Of a stretch of DNA of 64,000 bases, positions 8,880-20,100 are shown one piece after another. Origin of the DNA: Gyrodactylus bullatarudis (lineage: Eukaryota; Platyhelminthes; Monogenea; Gyrodactylidea; Gyrodactylidae); assembly GCA_012064415.1 (NCBI GenBank), contig SSNU01000036.1, forward strand, positions 133,509 to 197,508. Reading direction: 5' to 3'. Below the pieces are notes generated by a model. The model did not search any database. It worked only from the letters and a program-made list of their open reading frames with translations, and was not told where the DNA came from. The position numbers were made by a program, and so were the translations under genes. Every line of letters starts with the position of its first letter. The stretch's first letter is position 1.

Positions 8880-10846
8880 TTATTTACTAATAAATTTAAA
8901 ATAGACTTCTGATAATTCTTGTAATGAAAGTGGCTTTGCGTTATCCTCCATTATTGTGTTGATACATTCTTCCATTATACTTTTGTCGGACCTAGATTGA
9001 TTCAAAGTTTAGATTAAAGAGTTAAAATTTTTTTCAACTATTCAATCTTACTCTTGTTTCTTGTATTCATACTCGTAGATTGATTGTAAAAGGCCACAAT
9101 CACGTATAGTTCTTGCCTTGAGAAATCCAACAATATCTTGGTAAGAATTTGATAGCATCCTTGATAGATTTTTAGGAAAATCCTTCAACTCAATCTTCGG
9201 AAGGATTTCTGATAAAGATTGATATGGCTCTTCTTTGAACAGTTTCACTTGCATCATTAGAATTGCTAATAAAAAGTTGGTTTCATCTTTGTCAATATGC
9301 TTAGCATAATACATTGCAATCCATAGATTGATAATATAGTGAAGAATTTGGTTATGAACAGGAATGTGAATGAGACCGTTTTCACATTTTGTTGTCAACA
9401 TCAAGTTATCATCTTGCTTTGATGATTTGTCAAATACATCCAACAGACGACCGATGACTTTGTTTGCCAATGAAATTGTCATTTGTTCTTGACGTATTAG
9501 GAATAGAACGTGATAAAAGAATCGATCGAAATTCTCTGTTTCCACAAGACAAAGCTGAGATGATTCCAATACGGTGGTAGAGATTTTCTTATCCCTTTCG
9601 ATTAATCTGAGGTCTCTGTCAATCGAAGTAACGAGGACAGAATCTTTAAAAATATTCTCTGTAAAGAAATTCTCAAATGCTATAAATGCTTCAGCATAAG
9701 CTGGTTCACGATGCTTTTCAAAATCCTTGTCCATCTGGATAATCTTTTTAATCAAGTCTGATTGGTCAAGGGTATGTTTGGAAAAATTTCCGGTTGCGTA
9801 AAGGAAAATTCGGCTACTTCCCAGGTGAACTTCATCATAGAAGCTTTTGTAAACGAAACACTTTTGTATTATATGTAAAAGTACTATCTTAAAGACACAC
9901 AATACGATACCTTTGTGTTTTTTTCGCTGACGAAGATGTTTTGGTTTTTTCCGTTCCAGGTCTTGTATCAGTTTGGATAGAATTTCTGAAAAATTCGTTT
10001 CACTAGCCGTTTCCACGTTAATAGTAATATTCCAATGCGCAATTTGAAAAAGATAATTGAAATAATGAACAAAATCTTCTTTGGACAAGCTTGTACTGAC
10101 TAAACTAGATAGGATTATCAAACAAGAAAAGTAGAGTACTCTTATAGAAACTTTGTGTTTAATGCTAGTGTATTGATTGTCAGAGAGGCTCTTGATTATT
10201 TTCGCCAAAAAGTGACTCCTCACCTCATCGGATAAATTAGAGCTCAATTGGAGTAATTGAATAATTTCGTCAACGCATTCTTCAAAACTATTCTCCGACA
10301 TATTTGATTCTACTCTGTCAACTTCTATAACTTCGCCTTCTTCGCCAGTTGTAAAATTTTCATCTTTACTACACTCTAGGATAGTGACATCTTGATTTTC
10401 TTTTGATTCAGTTTTAGTTTCAAATCTTTCCAAAAGCTGATTTAAAAAGTATGAAGTGTTGAGAAACTTTTGAATTGAAAGAATTCGGGAAATACCATAA
10501 ATTAGCTTTACTGAATCTCCATCGAAATTCTCCACAAGAATTTCAAATTGAGTTGACAAGTCAAGGTTGAAAAACAACTCTATAGGTATTATGAAAATTT
10601 AATTTACATACTTAGATCAGTGCAATTAGAATCCTCATTAAAATCGTCAAGAGATAGTTTAATTTTTTTCTTTTTTGGTATGTTTTCACTGGTGTAATCG
10701 GTTGACTTGTCCTCAAGCGTAGAATTCTCACCTCCAACAAGTGATTTGAAAAATAGCAGAAAGCTCTTTGCTTCATAGCCATTTTGATCTTCAAACGAAG
10801 ATAAAATTCGACTCATAGTCTCAACATTGGAGCTGTAAACGTCCAT
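8880..10846 (-). CDS. Unrecognised 624-residue basic, helix-rich protein
   Basis: I do not recognise the family. Exons on the minus strand are 10846-10612, 10579-9052 and 8991-8880 (235 + 1528 + 112 nt = 624 codons plus stop), joined by introns of 32 and 60 nt. The first ATG is chosen because it faces the divergent promoter and no upstream in-frame codon is needed. The protein is mostly leucine/isoleucine-rich amphipathic helices, with an acidic linker near residues 140-175 and two basic clusters, PKKKKIK at 57-63 and ERKKPKHLRQRKKHK at about 287-301, that look like nuclear or nucleolar signals. No signal peptide is present. A nucleolar ribosome-assembly helical protein (Urb2/Npa2 kind) is one possibility but not demonstrable here. 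The stop is 202 bp upstream of the TMX3-like start. Confidence 0.8.
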
Positions 10847-11028
10847 GGATTTTAAATCATAAGATTTTATAATTCACTGTAATTTAAATTTTTAAAGGAA
10901 CTATACAAATAGTCTATACTAAATGTTGAAATTTATATCTTAAAAAGCGTATTTTTTGTAATTTATAATCATTCAAAGTATAATTTTTTAGCAATCCGTA
11001 CTTGAATGTTTGTTTATACAGTTAAGAA
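10847..11028. promoter_or_regulatory. Divergent promoter region
   Basis: Only 182 bp separate the start codons of the 624-residue (minus) and 273-residue (plus) genes, so both 5' UTRs and both core promoters must lie here. The sequence is AT-rich and has no clear TATA or initiator that I can assign. Shared or coordinate control is an inference from the geometry. Confidence 0.6.
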
Positions 11029-12651
11029 ATGAGTGATTTGAAATCTCAGCAGCTGGAACTGGTAAATTCTTTATGCAAGATTGATGCTCATTCTCCAAAT
11101 GAATTCTTGTTGACACATGAGATTAACGGAAAGCCTCTTAAATGTAATTTTAATAAATTCTATTAAAGTTTTGGCTTTCTACAGCTGGAATACAGTTGAA
11201 ATATTTCCTATTCTCATGCCCTACGAATGTTCGATCGATAGAGTAAATATTTTAAATAATATTTCATACTCAGAATACTTTGAAAAATTTTTCGGATCCA
11301 TATTTTCTCAGGAACGTTATTCTAGCATACAAGAAGAATGTTTTCCAGTCTATTCTCAAAAAATTAGACAATGAAAATAAGAACCTTATTCTAGAACTTA
11401 TGAATCATACTGATTTTGATATCGACATTGTTGACAATGTAAGTTGACTTTTCAAATAGTATCATTTCCAGAATTTACGTTTGTACTATGATGACAAGTT
11501 AAATGACTACAAAATCGGGGTAAAGATTGTGCAAAAGTATTGTTTTCTGCGCTTATTTAGTAACAATGAAGAATTTCTTAAGTAAGCCATGTTTACAAAT
11601 TTTAAGTTATGAATAGGGCGACAAAAAAATATGTCGAAACATGTAATTCATTTTTTTACTTCTCAATAGTAGTTTAAATTGGTATTTAAATGAAAAATAT
11701 TTTATTCGTTAAGTTCGTACAAGCTTGTTCCTTGACCCCTCTCTTAATGATGGACTCTGAAAGCCAATTCATCAGCTTAAAATTGAACCAATGAGAGAGA
11801 AAGATATAAGTATGAAAACTAAAATCTTATCTTATTAATCTTTTCTGCTCAATCTTTACTATACAAGACCTTGACAACAATAGGGCTTTGTATCACATTT
11901 TACTTTAATAAGCTTACTTTTTTGAGAGGGAATGAAAAAATTGTTGCTTAGTTCTATAATAGGCATAAAATAGTGTAAAATTATGTCCTCAGAATGAAAA
12001 TATGTGATAAGCTTAAAAATATGCGGTCTAAAAATTGCAATTTTTAAAACAGTTTACATCTCTCTGCATTCGGCTTGGATTTTTAAAAAAAGGTTCTATG
12101 ACAATTTCAAAAAATATGCAAAACATATTTTTTGTCGCCCTAGTTATGAATAACAATAGTAGTTATAATTAATCAGAATTTCTGATTCAGAAATCAATAT
12201 AGAGTTCACTTGCATTCAATCAATATTATTTTCATTTAGAATCCTTTTTAAGTGGAACATCGAAAAATCTACAGAGTTTCCCCGATCTGATTTGTTGAGG
12301 AAATTTATGCTTGTAACCGAGAAAGTGAATGCAGCATTGGTCAATGAGCTCACTATATCAAATTTCCGTAAATCCTACATTGAAGAACTATGCATTAACG
12401 GTGTGATTTTAAAGTCAGAAAATAATGACAAGACTAAAATCAACGTTGATATTTTCTTTGAAAAATTAGACCTGGTCAATGTTGAGATCCATCTTGATGC
12501 TTACGTTCCGATTGTGAACCATACTTGCGAATTCAAGTATAATAAAGTATGTCATAGTCTGTGGTTCTCAAAATCATGGACAGCAGCGGAAACAGCCCAA
12601 AGACATTTAGATGAAATTAAGAGCACTTGCGTCAAAAATTGCAGTACTTGA
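11029..12651 (+). CDS. Unrecognised 273-residue protein, five exons
   Basis: Exons 11029-11143, 11185-11242, 11312-11438, 11472-11581 and 12240-12651 give 822 nt in one frame (273 residues). Introns 1 and 3 are 41 and 33 nt; intron 2 (69 nt) needs the second of two AGs, because the first would hit a stop at once; intron 4 (658 nt) contains a MITE. The protein starts MSDLKSQQLELVN, is acidic-helical in its first half (LILELMNHTDFDIDIV), and has a C-terminal half with alternating hydrophobic strands (KINVDIFF, VEIHLDAYVPIV) and the end KNCST. No signal peptide or membrane span is visible. I cannot name the family; a COMM-domain protein was considered and not supported. The 3' end faces HINT1. 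Confidence 0.78.
11613..12145. mobile_element. MITE with GGGCGACAAAAAATATG ends
   Basis: The inverted ends are GGGCGACAAAAAAATATG at 11617 and CATATTTTTTGTCGCCC ending near 12142, around an AT-rich non-coding body. AGTTATGAATA stands directly outside both ends, as a direct repeat of 11 bp, which may be the target duplication. The element fills most of intron 4 of the 273-residue gene. A lone end is at 5608 and a decayed one (GTGGCCCTAGTTATGA) at 55203. Confidence 0.65.
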
Positions 12652-12653
12652 AT

Positions 12654-12665
12654 TTTATTATTAAA
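12654..12665. terminator. Overlapping convergent poly(A) signals
   Basis: On the minus strand AATAAA (12659-12654) lies 38 bp past the HINT1 stop. On the plus strand ATTAAA (12660-12665) lies 9 bp past the stop of the 273-residue gene. The two signals abut in the 45-bp gap, so the two mRNAs must overlap at their 3' ends if these are used. Confidence 0.5.
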
Positions 12666-12696
12666 TATTACTTTTCAAACTCGTCTTTTTTTAAAG

Positions 12697-13077
12697 CTAA
12701 CAACCTGGTGGCCAGGATAGTTGTTTTCCTCCTAATAAATGAACATGTAGGTAGTATACACTCTGACAACCTTCCATTCCATTATTTATAACAAGACGAT
12801 AACCATTGTTCAAATCCATATCTTTTGCAACCTTCTTACCGACTTGGAGCAAGTGACCCAGAATTTCGGTATCATCTTCTGCTGCATCTTCTATACACGT
12901 TATTTTCTTTTTAGGGATTATTAATAAATGAACAGGAGCTTGAGGATTTATATCTTTTAAGACAATCGACTTTTCATCTTCATAAACGAATGAACTGGGT
13001 ATTTCCTTTTTCAAAATCTTTTCAAAAATTGTTTCGGTGCCTTTTAAAGCGGTTTTGCAAAGTTCTTGTTCACTCAT
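12697..13077 (-). CDS. HINT1: HINT1-like histidine-triad nucleotide-binding protein
   Basis: HINT proteins hydrolyse purine nucleoside phosphoramidates. The 126-residue intronless frame from MSEQELCK matches the usual HINT1 length; the frame stays open upstream (ATG at 13143, 148 residues), and MFMSLLRQSFKK there could be a short mitochondrial leader, so an alternative start is possible. Family landmarks are TIFEKILKKEIPSSFVYED, DINPQAPVHLLIIPKK, LGHLLQVGKKVA and the C-terminal WPPG. The triad should read HxHxH after QSVY but reads QSVYYLHVHLLGG: the first His is Tyr (TAC, one base from CAC), while the His of APVH and the other two triad His are kept. The family PKKH His is Lys here. The nucleophilic His is the middle one, so activity may be reduced rather than lost. 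Confidence 0.92.
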   Translation of the reverse strand: MSEQELCKTALKGTETIFEKILKKEIPSSFVYEDEKSIVLKDINPQAPVHLLIIPKKKITCIEDAAEDDTEILGHLLQVGKKVAKDMDLNNGYRLVINNGMEGCQSVYYLHVHLLGGKQLSWPPGC

Positions 13078-13143
13078 CTTTTTGAAAGATTGCCTCAACA
13101 AGGACATAAACATGATTAATTTAAAACTGTTTTGATTTTTCAC

Positions 13144-14109
13144 TCTCGCAAAAATAGCATATTTTTAATTTAAAAATAATAAATAATACAAGGTTTGTGG
13201 ACTAGAAACAATTTGTCACATTATTCTTCCCTGTATCCTATTCGGCTTAGAAAAATATCCAGATTTCTAATTTTTGGTAAAAATCCTTCTGGATAGAAAC
13301 TAAATTTAGAACTGATCTAAAATTTTCAAGACGCAGCTTACAAGTTGTAAGTTACAATAGGAGTTATAAGAAAATTTCCATTCTTTTAAAGGTAATATTT
13401 TTATATATTTAAATAATTCGACTATGTAGTTGCTTCTTAACTTGAGAGTAGAAAATTTACTTTTAGATATTCCTCTTGCTGTTTACCACCGAGGCTGCAA
13501 GAATTTCTTTAATACGATCTTAGGGTCTTATAATACGATTCATAGTGATCCATAAACAAGTTTATACTAGCTCAATCTTTCTATTACTTTATTGAAAAAC
13601 TAAGGAATTTCAGAAGTGAACTTCACAATAAGACTACATCTGATAAATTTTTCTTATTAACGTTTTTGAAAACACTTACCTACATAATAGGCCATTAATA
13701 AGCCATTAATAATACTATAGTTTGCTATTTTTTTAACACACTTAAAAATTTATTCCATTGATTGTATCAGAATCTGATCATCATTATCGTTTTTGAATCA
13801 AAAGTACAAACAAATAAACATTCACTGTGCTAATTAGATTATAATCTAGGAGAAAATTACTCTATCAGTTACTTTCAATAGTTAGATTAAATAATTTGAA
13901 GCAATCCTTTCACTCTGATTGGTCCAAATTTTTGATTATTTGATAGGTAATCATCTGCCCTCGTTTGATTGGCTGGATCAATATGGATATTGAGTAAAGT
14001 AAATAAAATCAACATCATCCCCTTTGCAATTTAGTGTTAAACATACGTGGTATCACAGAATTCATTGGATTTATGCGAGAAACTTTTTCCGAAAGGATTA
14101 TTGATTTCA
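13144..14109. promoter_or_regulatory. Intergenic, 5' region of the transporter gene and of HINT1
   Basis: This 966-bp gap lies between the divergent HINT1 and SLC38A11-type genes. Two inverted CCAAT boxes (TGATTGG at 13916-13922 and TTGATTGG at 13965-13972) lie 140-190 bp before the transporter ATG, which is a promoter-like arrangement. I see no other gene or repeat. Confidence 0.35.
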
Positions 14110-14178
14110 ATGTCGAATCCAACCAGTTACACAGATGCCGCATTGAATTATAAAAACGTTCATTACAATGACTTTCAT
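14110..14178 (+). CDS. SLC38A11: Transporter exon 1 (start)
   Basis: Residues 1-23, MSNPTSYTDAALNYK onward, ends in phase 0 at a GTGAGT donor. The ATG is preceded by an A at -3 region (TTTCAATG) and opens the only frame that joins exon 2. Confidence 0.8.
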
Positions 14179-17100
14179 GTGAGTAAATTTTGTTTTTAGT
14201 ACTGAATTTGGGTAATTTTGGGTACTTTTAATCTAAAAGTTTCAGAATAGAAATTTCATCTGTATAGGAATTATGATATAAACAATATGGTTATTCTTCA
14301 AGTATATAGTATTAAAAATACTCCTTGAAAATGTCATGAGTATCTGGAACAAGATCATTTTTAAAGGCACATGTCATTTTGGTATTTTCTAAGGGAATCG
14401 AGCTGAGTTCGAATCAGAAACGCGTTTGTTGTCTCTTGTTTCTTCTTTTGTAGACTGGAATAGTTTTAGGGGATTTTTTGTTTTATGAAATAACTGTCTT
14501 TCTCAATTTCCCTGCAGACTCTTAGGAAAGAAGAATCCTCATCCAGCTATCACACGAAATCACATGAAGTTCACGTGTTTGATGAATAACACCATTGTAC
14601 TAAAAACTAAGCTAAACATTAATATCTATGATCTCACTGGCCTGCGAATTAGTACAATCTGTGCATATCTCTTCCTACAGATTCCCCCAGATTCAGATTT
14701 AAACTCCAATTACTTTCAAAAAAGGTCCTACAGATTCGTCGTGTTTGGTAATGGATTAGCCGCTGAATGTTACAGCATACTAAATGGATTCCACCGTGAC
14801 TAGTACGAAAGAAACTTGCAGAACATTTAGAAATTATTTAAGTATATATAGACTCTTTTGGACTCATCAATAGGCCACAACCTGGGCCAATCCATTACCA
14901 AACACGACGAACCTGTGGAATATATTACCTAAACACCTAGAAAGAAATAATTCTAATTAATCTTATAAGTAATCCTAATCTTTGTAAGTATAGGTGCTGC
15001 ACTATTCATTACTTCTAAATACTAAATCCAGATCTTTTAAATGAATCATACATACTCTTTGAGATACAGAAAAATTGTAGCTGTTCCCTGTTTAATGCCA
15101 TAGTCTAGTTTATTCGTAAAATAATCACAATGTGTGAAAAATTTATAATTTCATTTGAAAATTTTAACAGATTATATAGAAACTTGAATTTTAGCAATTA
15201 TAGTAGAAAAAATTCATTGAAAAATCTTGGCGCGGATTTTAAAATTGAAATTTTTTATGCCAGAAAAAGGGGACAAACATAATAAGATTTCTCTCTCACG
15301 ATAAAATAAGTTATCGTTTGAGAATAAGGTCAGCACATTTTTATTGCCATAATCCATCTAGTTCAGCCATTTAATATGGGGTTAGAAAAAACACAGGATT
15401 ATAACACAGGGCAACACTAAAATCTTCCCTGACTCGCATTCCTCGACTAAATGAACCAATGAGGTTTCAGTATTTCCAGGGAAGAGAATAATGCATGTAA
15501 CAGATGTTGCTTGCACAATGCAGGGTAAATCCAATATCATCCCACTAATAGTGGCCCGTTATCCTTTGCAATTATAATTTCATTTTCTCAATAACTTTTA
15601 CTGCTTGTTTATGATCCAAGATGCGTCTAGTGACATCAAATTGAAAAATAATGTCAATAATTTTCTTTCAAAGTTAAAAATAAAAACGTTCTCTATTTCA
15701 CGCAATTTAGCATTTGGTATTAATCTTAGCTCCATACTCTTCGAGTTTGACCATGCGAATGCTTGAAGTTTCAATTAAATTTAACTTGAAATTTTTTAAG
15801 CAATTCAACTACTTAGTATGCATCAAAATTTTTTGGTTACATCTGGTTACATCCTATTCCACATTTGAGTAATTGAAAAATATTAGTTTCAGTGTTATAA
15901 TTTGTAATTACATTAGCAAACTACAGTAAAACTAGTTACCGTGAAAATTGGATTTTTTGACTGAAAATTGAGTCATCTTTATCTTTTTCCAAAGCCTCTT
16001 CCAGACATTTTGGTTCTGAGTATCTTCAAGTACCTTCTTCAGTAGATGAGACTCTTGTAATCTGAACTCTCTTCAGCTTCATCTAAAAACCTTAGTATTG
16101 CTATTAGTTCAGATCTGAAAAACCAATCAACTACCATCTGCTCCCATTTTAATTATTCTTTTCCGAAAATGATTTTGACCCTTAATTATCTTAGACTCTA
16201 TACTAGAGTACAGCTCAATTTTTAAAACTATCAACATTACAATTCTCGAACAGGTTTTTAGTAATAAACAGATAGAGAGGATTTTATTTATGTAAAAATC
16301 TATTCTCAGAACTATCTGAGAACAAAGGTAGAAATTCTCAAAAAAGCCGAGTGGGTTAATACTTGAACTTGGGGTGGAATAATAATAGATTCATATAAGG
16401 TAGGTACTGTACCCACTAAGTCATCCCGATTATCCGATATGAATTATTTATTATATCTAAAACATGCAAAATATCTACCTTCTCTTCCAAAAAGGTTGGA
16501 GTATTTTTAAATACATTTTCAAACTCAGCTTTCAATACTTAAAATGCTTGTATATTCGGTTAAATATGCTAAGGAGTTGAGCAGTCCTCTACTCTATACT
16601 ATAATATTTCTATAGGGCCGATAGGAATCCAACACCTTAAAAAATTAGAGAATGATACGTCATAAATTTACGCCAAATTTGTATTTAATCTTGCTTCGCC
16701 ATCCCCGAGATTCATAAATATCAATCTTATGAATTCATCTTTCAATATTTTTATTGATTAAAACAAAAAAAAATACATTGCCCCATTCTCTCTGTGTTTG
16801 AGACAAAAGATCTGTCACAAAAGTAGAAGAAGAGATGAAAACTATCTTGAAGAATCTCTTTTTTCCAATTAAAATAAGCGAAAGTTTTGTTCCCATGGAA
16901 AATTTATCTACTGAAAAGATGTTGAGAATAATTACTCATTAGATATTCTCTTAAACTATATAGCAATGTATACTTTGTAATTCAGAATTACACTCTTCTG
17001 GACAAAGTGTTCTGTACACTTACACTTTTGCAAGGAGAGATGCAATTCTGAATTCTCTCACTCACGTACGTACTTATCGAAGTTACCCAAGGGTAATTGA

Positions 17101-20100
17101 TATAAAGTTGGGAATCTATAATTTGTTTACAGAAAAACTCAATACTTGATTCAAATATGATTTCTTATGGCATACAGCTGCAGATGATGAAATCTATTCT
17201 TATCAAGACAAAATTTTAAGGAAATATATGGTCATTTTTCAAATTTCAATTTGATGCCAAATTTTCATTTTTTTGAATTGGAGGTACCAAGTAGATTTTG
17301 GACGAGAAAATCAAATTTACTAAATTTTTTCTAAGAATATGGGAGCTGAATTTTAATGTTTTAACCCTTCATGTCCCATTGTTCAACCAATACTTTCTTA
17401 AGCGATAATTTGAACTGGAAGATACTTGGAATACTGTTTTCAATCACTCATTAGAAAGGAAATTTATTAAACAACAAGAATATATAAGTTGGGAATCTAC
17501 AATTTTTACAGAAATCTCGACTTTTTCATCAAGAATTCAAATTTAAAGATTTTTTGGAATCCTATTCATGTCGCCCACTTTTAACATTTGAAGAAAAAAA
17601 TTATTTATATGAAAAATATGTTCATTTTTCAAATTTCGATTTGGTGCCGAAATCCAATTTTTTCGAACTCTAAACTGAAAGTTGGTGCGATTTTTCCATA
17701 TTTTTGAGATCAAAATTTTTGTTGATTCAATGGTGTGAGACGAATTAAACGTTATTTTTCAGGATCACCAATAGATCACCAAAGAAAACAAAAGTGGTCG
17801 TTAAGATTTTATTATTATCTTGCTGTTTTACCGTTTTTACTGCTTGAAAATTGGTAAATAAGGATGATCCGAGATCAGTTCAAAATGACGGTCCTCTCGA
17901 ATATTGAATTGTGATAATTGGGTTCGTTTTTCACTGGTGAGCCAAAAAGGTATGGTTGGATTTCAAAAAAAAATTTTTCAACTGAATGTAAAAAATGATA
18001 TAATAATCGCGCCACCTCGAAATTTAATTTTTTCACCTTTTTAATCGGTTTTCAAAGAAATTCTCTAAATATTTTGAGTCCTTCATTAAAGAATTAGATT
18101 TTTGCAAAATTCATAAATTCATTGAGATTAGCTGTATATTACAGTGTAACATAGTTCGTGTCAAATGAATCATAGATTTATCTATAGAGCTTAAATCTTT
18201 GGTTATCTTAGGGAACTAACTATTTTTATAATATAGATGTGGTGGTTGGTGTGAAGGAAGAAGAGGTTGTAGTTGGGGGAACCATATATTGATATTAAGG
18301 ACTGTATGATTGATTGATGATTACAGTAAAGGCTAATAAAATTACATTACAGAGGATGACAAGAGAGAGTTATGATTTTGATGACTTACCACGAGGTGTA
18401 CACAGAGAAATATGAACTGTGTACCCAGTGATTAAACAAATTAACCTCCTTTATTTCTATTGGTTTAGGAAGGTTCCGTACTCTGATTGGTTAATAATAA
18501 ATGTGTACAAAATGGATTATTGAGTTCATGATTTTATTGGTTAGTAGTATTATAAATAATAATATAAATATTTGATGATTGTAACATTGCTGTTACATAG
18601 ATTTCATATCGAATGAGTGGTAAACAGAGTATGAAATTTGAATAGCTAAAATGATGCTTGTTAAATCCAGGAAATTTGCTAATTTTGGCCAAAATGACAT
18701 GCTTTATTTTTCTCTATTGGAGTTTTAGGTTTCTTAGATAAAAGATTAAGAATTATTTCGTTCTTAGGTGCTTAGGTGATATATCCCACAGATTCGACGC
18801 GGCTGGTAATGGATTAGCCCATGTCGCTGAATGTTACAGCTTCCAAATGGATCCAACCGAGACTGGTACGAAAGAAACTCACAAACCATTTAAAAATAAT
18901 GTAAGTATACATATATGGTAGACATTTACGCTCTTTTCGTTCTCCTTTGGACTTGTCAGTTTGCCACCAACTCGGATTTAAACCTCTCGCATTGTAGTCC
19001 GATGCTCAATCCTCTCGTCCAAATCCCAGCTTGTGGCATAGTGTCCAAAAGAGAACAAAACACGCGTATATGTCTACAATATATGTATACTTAAATTATT
19101 TTCAAATGGTTTGTCTTTCGTACCAGTCTCGGTTGGATCCATTTGGAAACTGTAACATTCAGCGACATGGGCTAATCCATTACCAGACGCGTCGAATCCG
19201 TTGGATATATCACCTAAGCACCTAGAACGAAATATTCTTAGTTTATCTTTGTAAGTATAGGTGCTGCATTATTCATTAACTGTCGTATTTTATTTCATTT
19301 ACAATGATTATCTTTTAGCAACCGTACGAGGTTTCCGGATCAGATGAGGAGTCGACTGACTCAAACGGAGATCACGTTATTCGGCATACAACCAAAATTA
19401 TCAATAAAAAGTCAAGTGATGCTGCAGCTCTCGAAGGAGAAGAGATAAATGAGGAAGAACTACACCAGTCAACAATCCTGATGACGTCATTCAACGTTAT
19501 AAATTCTATAGTTGGATCTGGCATTGTTGGTAAGTTACAGGTGTTTAGATTTAGACTTGAGAGAATGCATACCTCGAATTCAGTTTGGGTGTTCTAAGGT
19601 GAAGAATGCATTTTGTTTCAAAAAAACTCTAAATTTTATCGTAAAGAACACGAGTATAACCGATATTCTTAGGATGAAGATTATAATTTTAACAATTTTT
19701 AGAAAGAAAAATTTGAATTTTGACTTGGCGCCAAAAATTTTGATATAATCAAAACTGCGAAGCTAATCAAAAAGGTTTTTTCCTGGATCAAATGAATTCT
19801 TTCTGTGTGAGGTCGAAATTTGATCAAGTTTTAGCTCAAAAAATGGATCATTGAAATTAAATTAACATGGAATATAACCAAAATTTTTCCAAAGCCTCTT
19901 CCAGAAATTTTTGTTCTGAGATAGTGAATGAGACTCTAAGGGACCAACGGGAACATTAGGTTTTTATTCGTATTTCGAAAATATTTGTCATACTCGTGTT
20001 CTTTGATGAAAAAATTTGCTCGATTATTTCCTTTTTTCAAAAATCAGTTATGAGTAGAAGTTACAAGTTCAGATTGTTGAAACCCTTTCTGAATTGTGAA

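Larger units (their letters stand above)
14179..19318. other. Transporter intron 1 (5.1 kb), repeat-filled
   Basis: Contains the truncated AGGTGCTTAGGT-family element at 14731-14952, the piggyBac-type end at 17361, fold-back family members (17090-17300 and 17480-17960) and the tRNA-cored fold-back 18747-19256, which ends only about 60 bp before exon 2. From 15010 to 17080 I see only AT-rich sequence. Confidence 0.6.

Noticed and set aside
11243..11273. 31-nt intron as second intron of the 273-residue gene
   Set aside because: It gives an immediate TGA; the next AG (69-nt intron) keeps the frame open.
11029..12651. COMM-domain (COMMD) identity for the 273-residue protein
   Set aside because: Length and layout vaguely fit, but the expected Trp and C-terminal leucine motifs are not there.
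18974..19029. Functional tRNA gene
   Set aside because: Boxes too close together, stems imperfect, located in the loop of a transposon.
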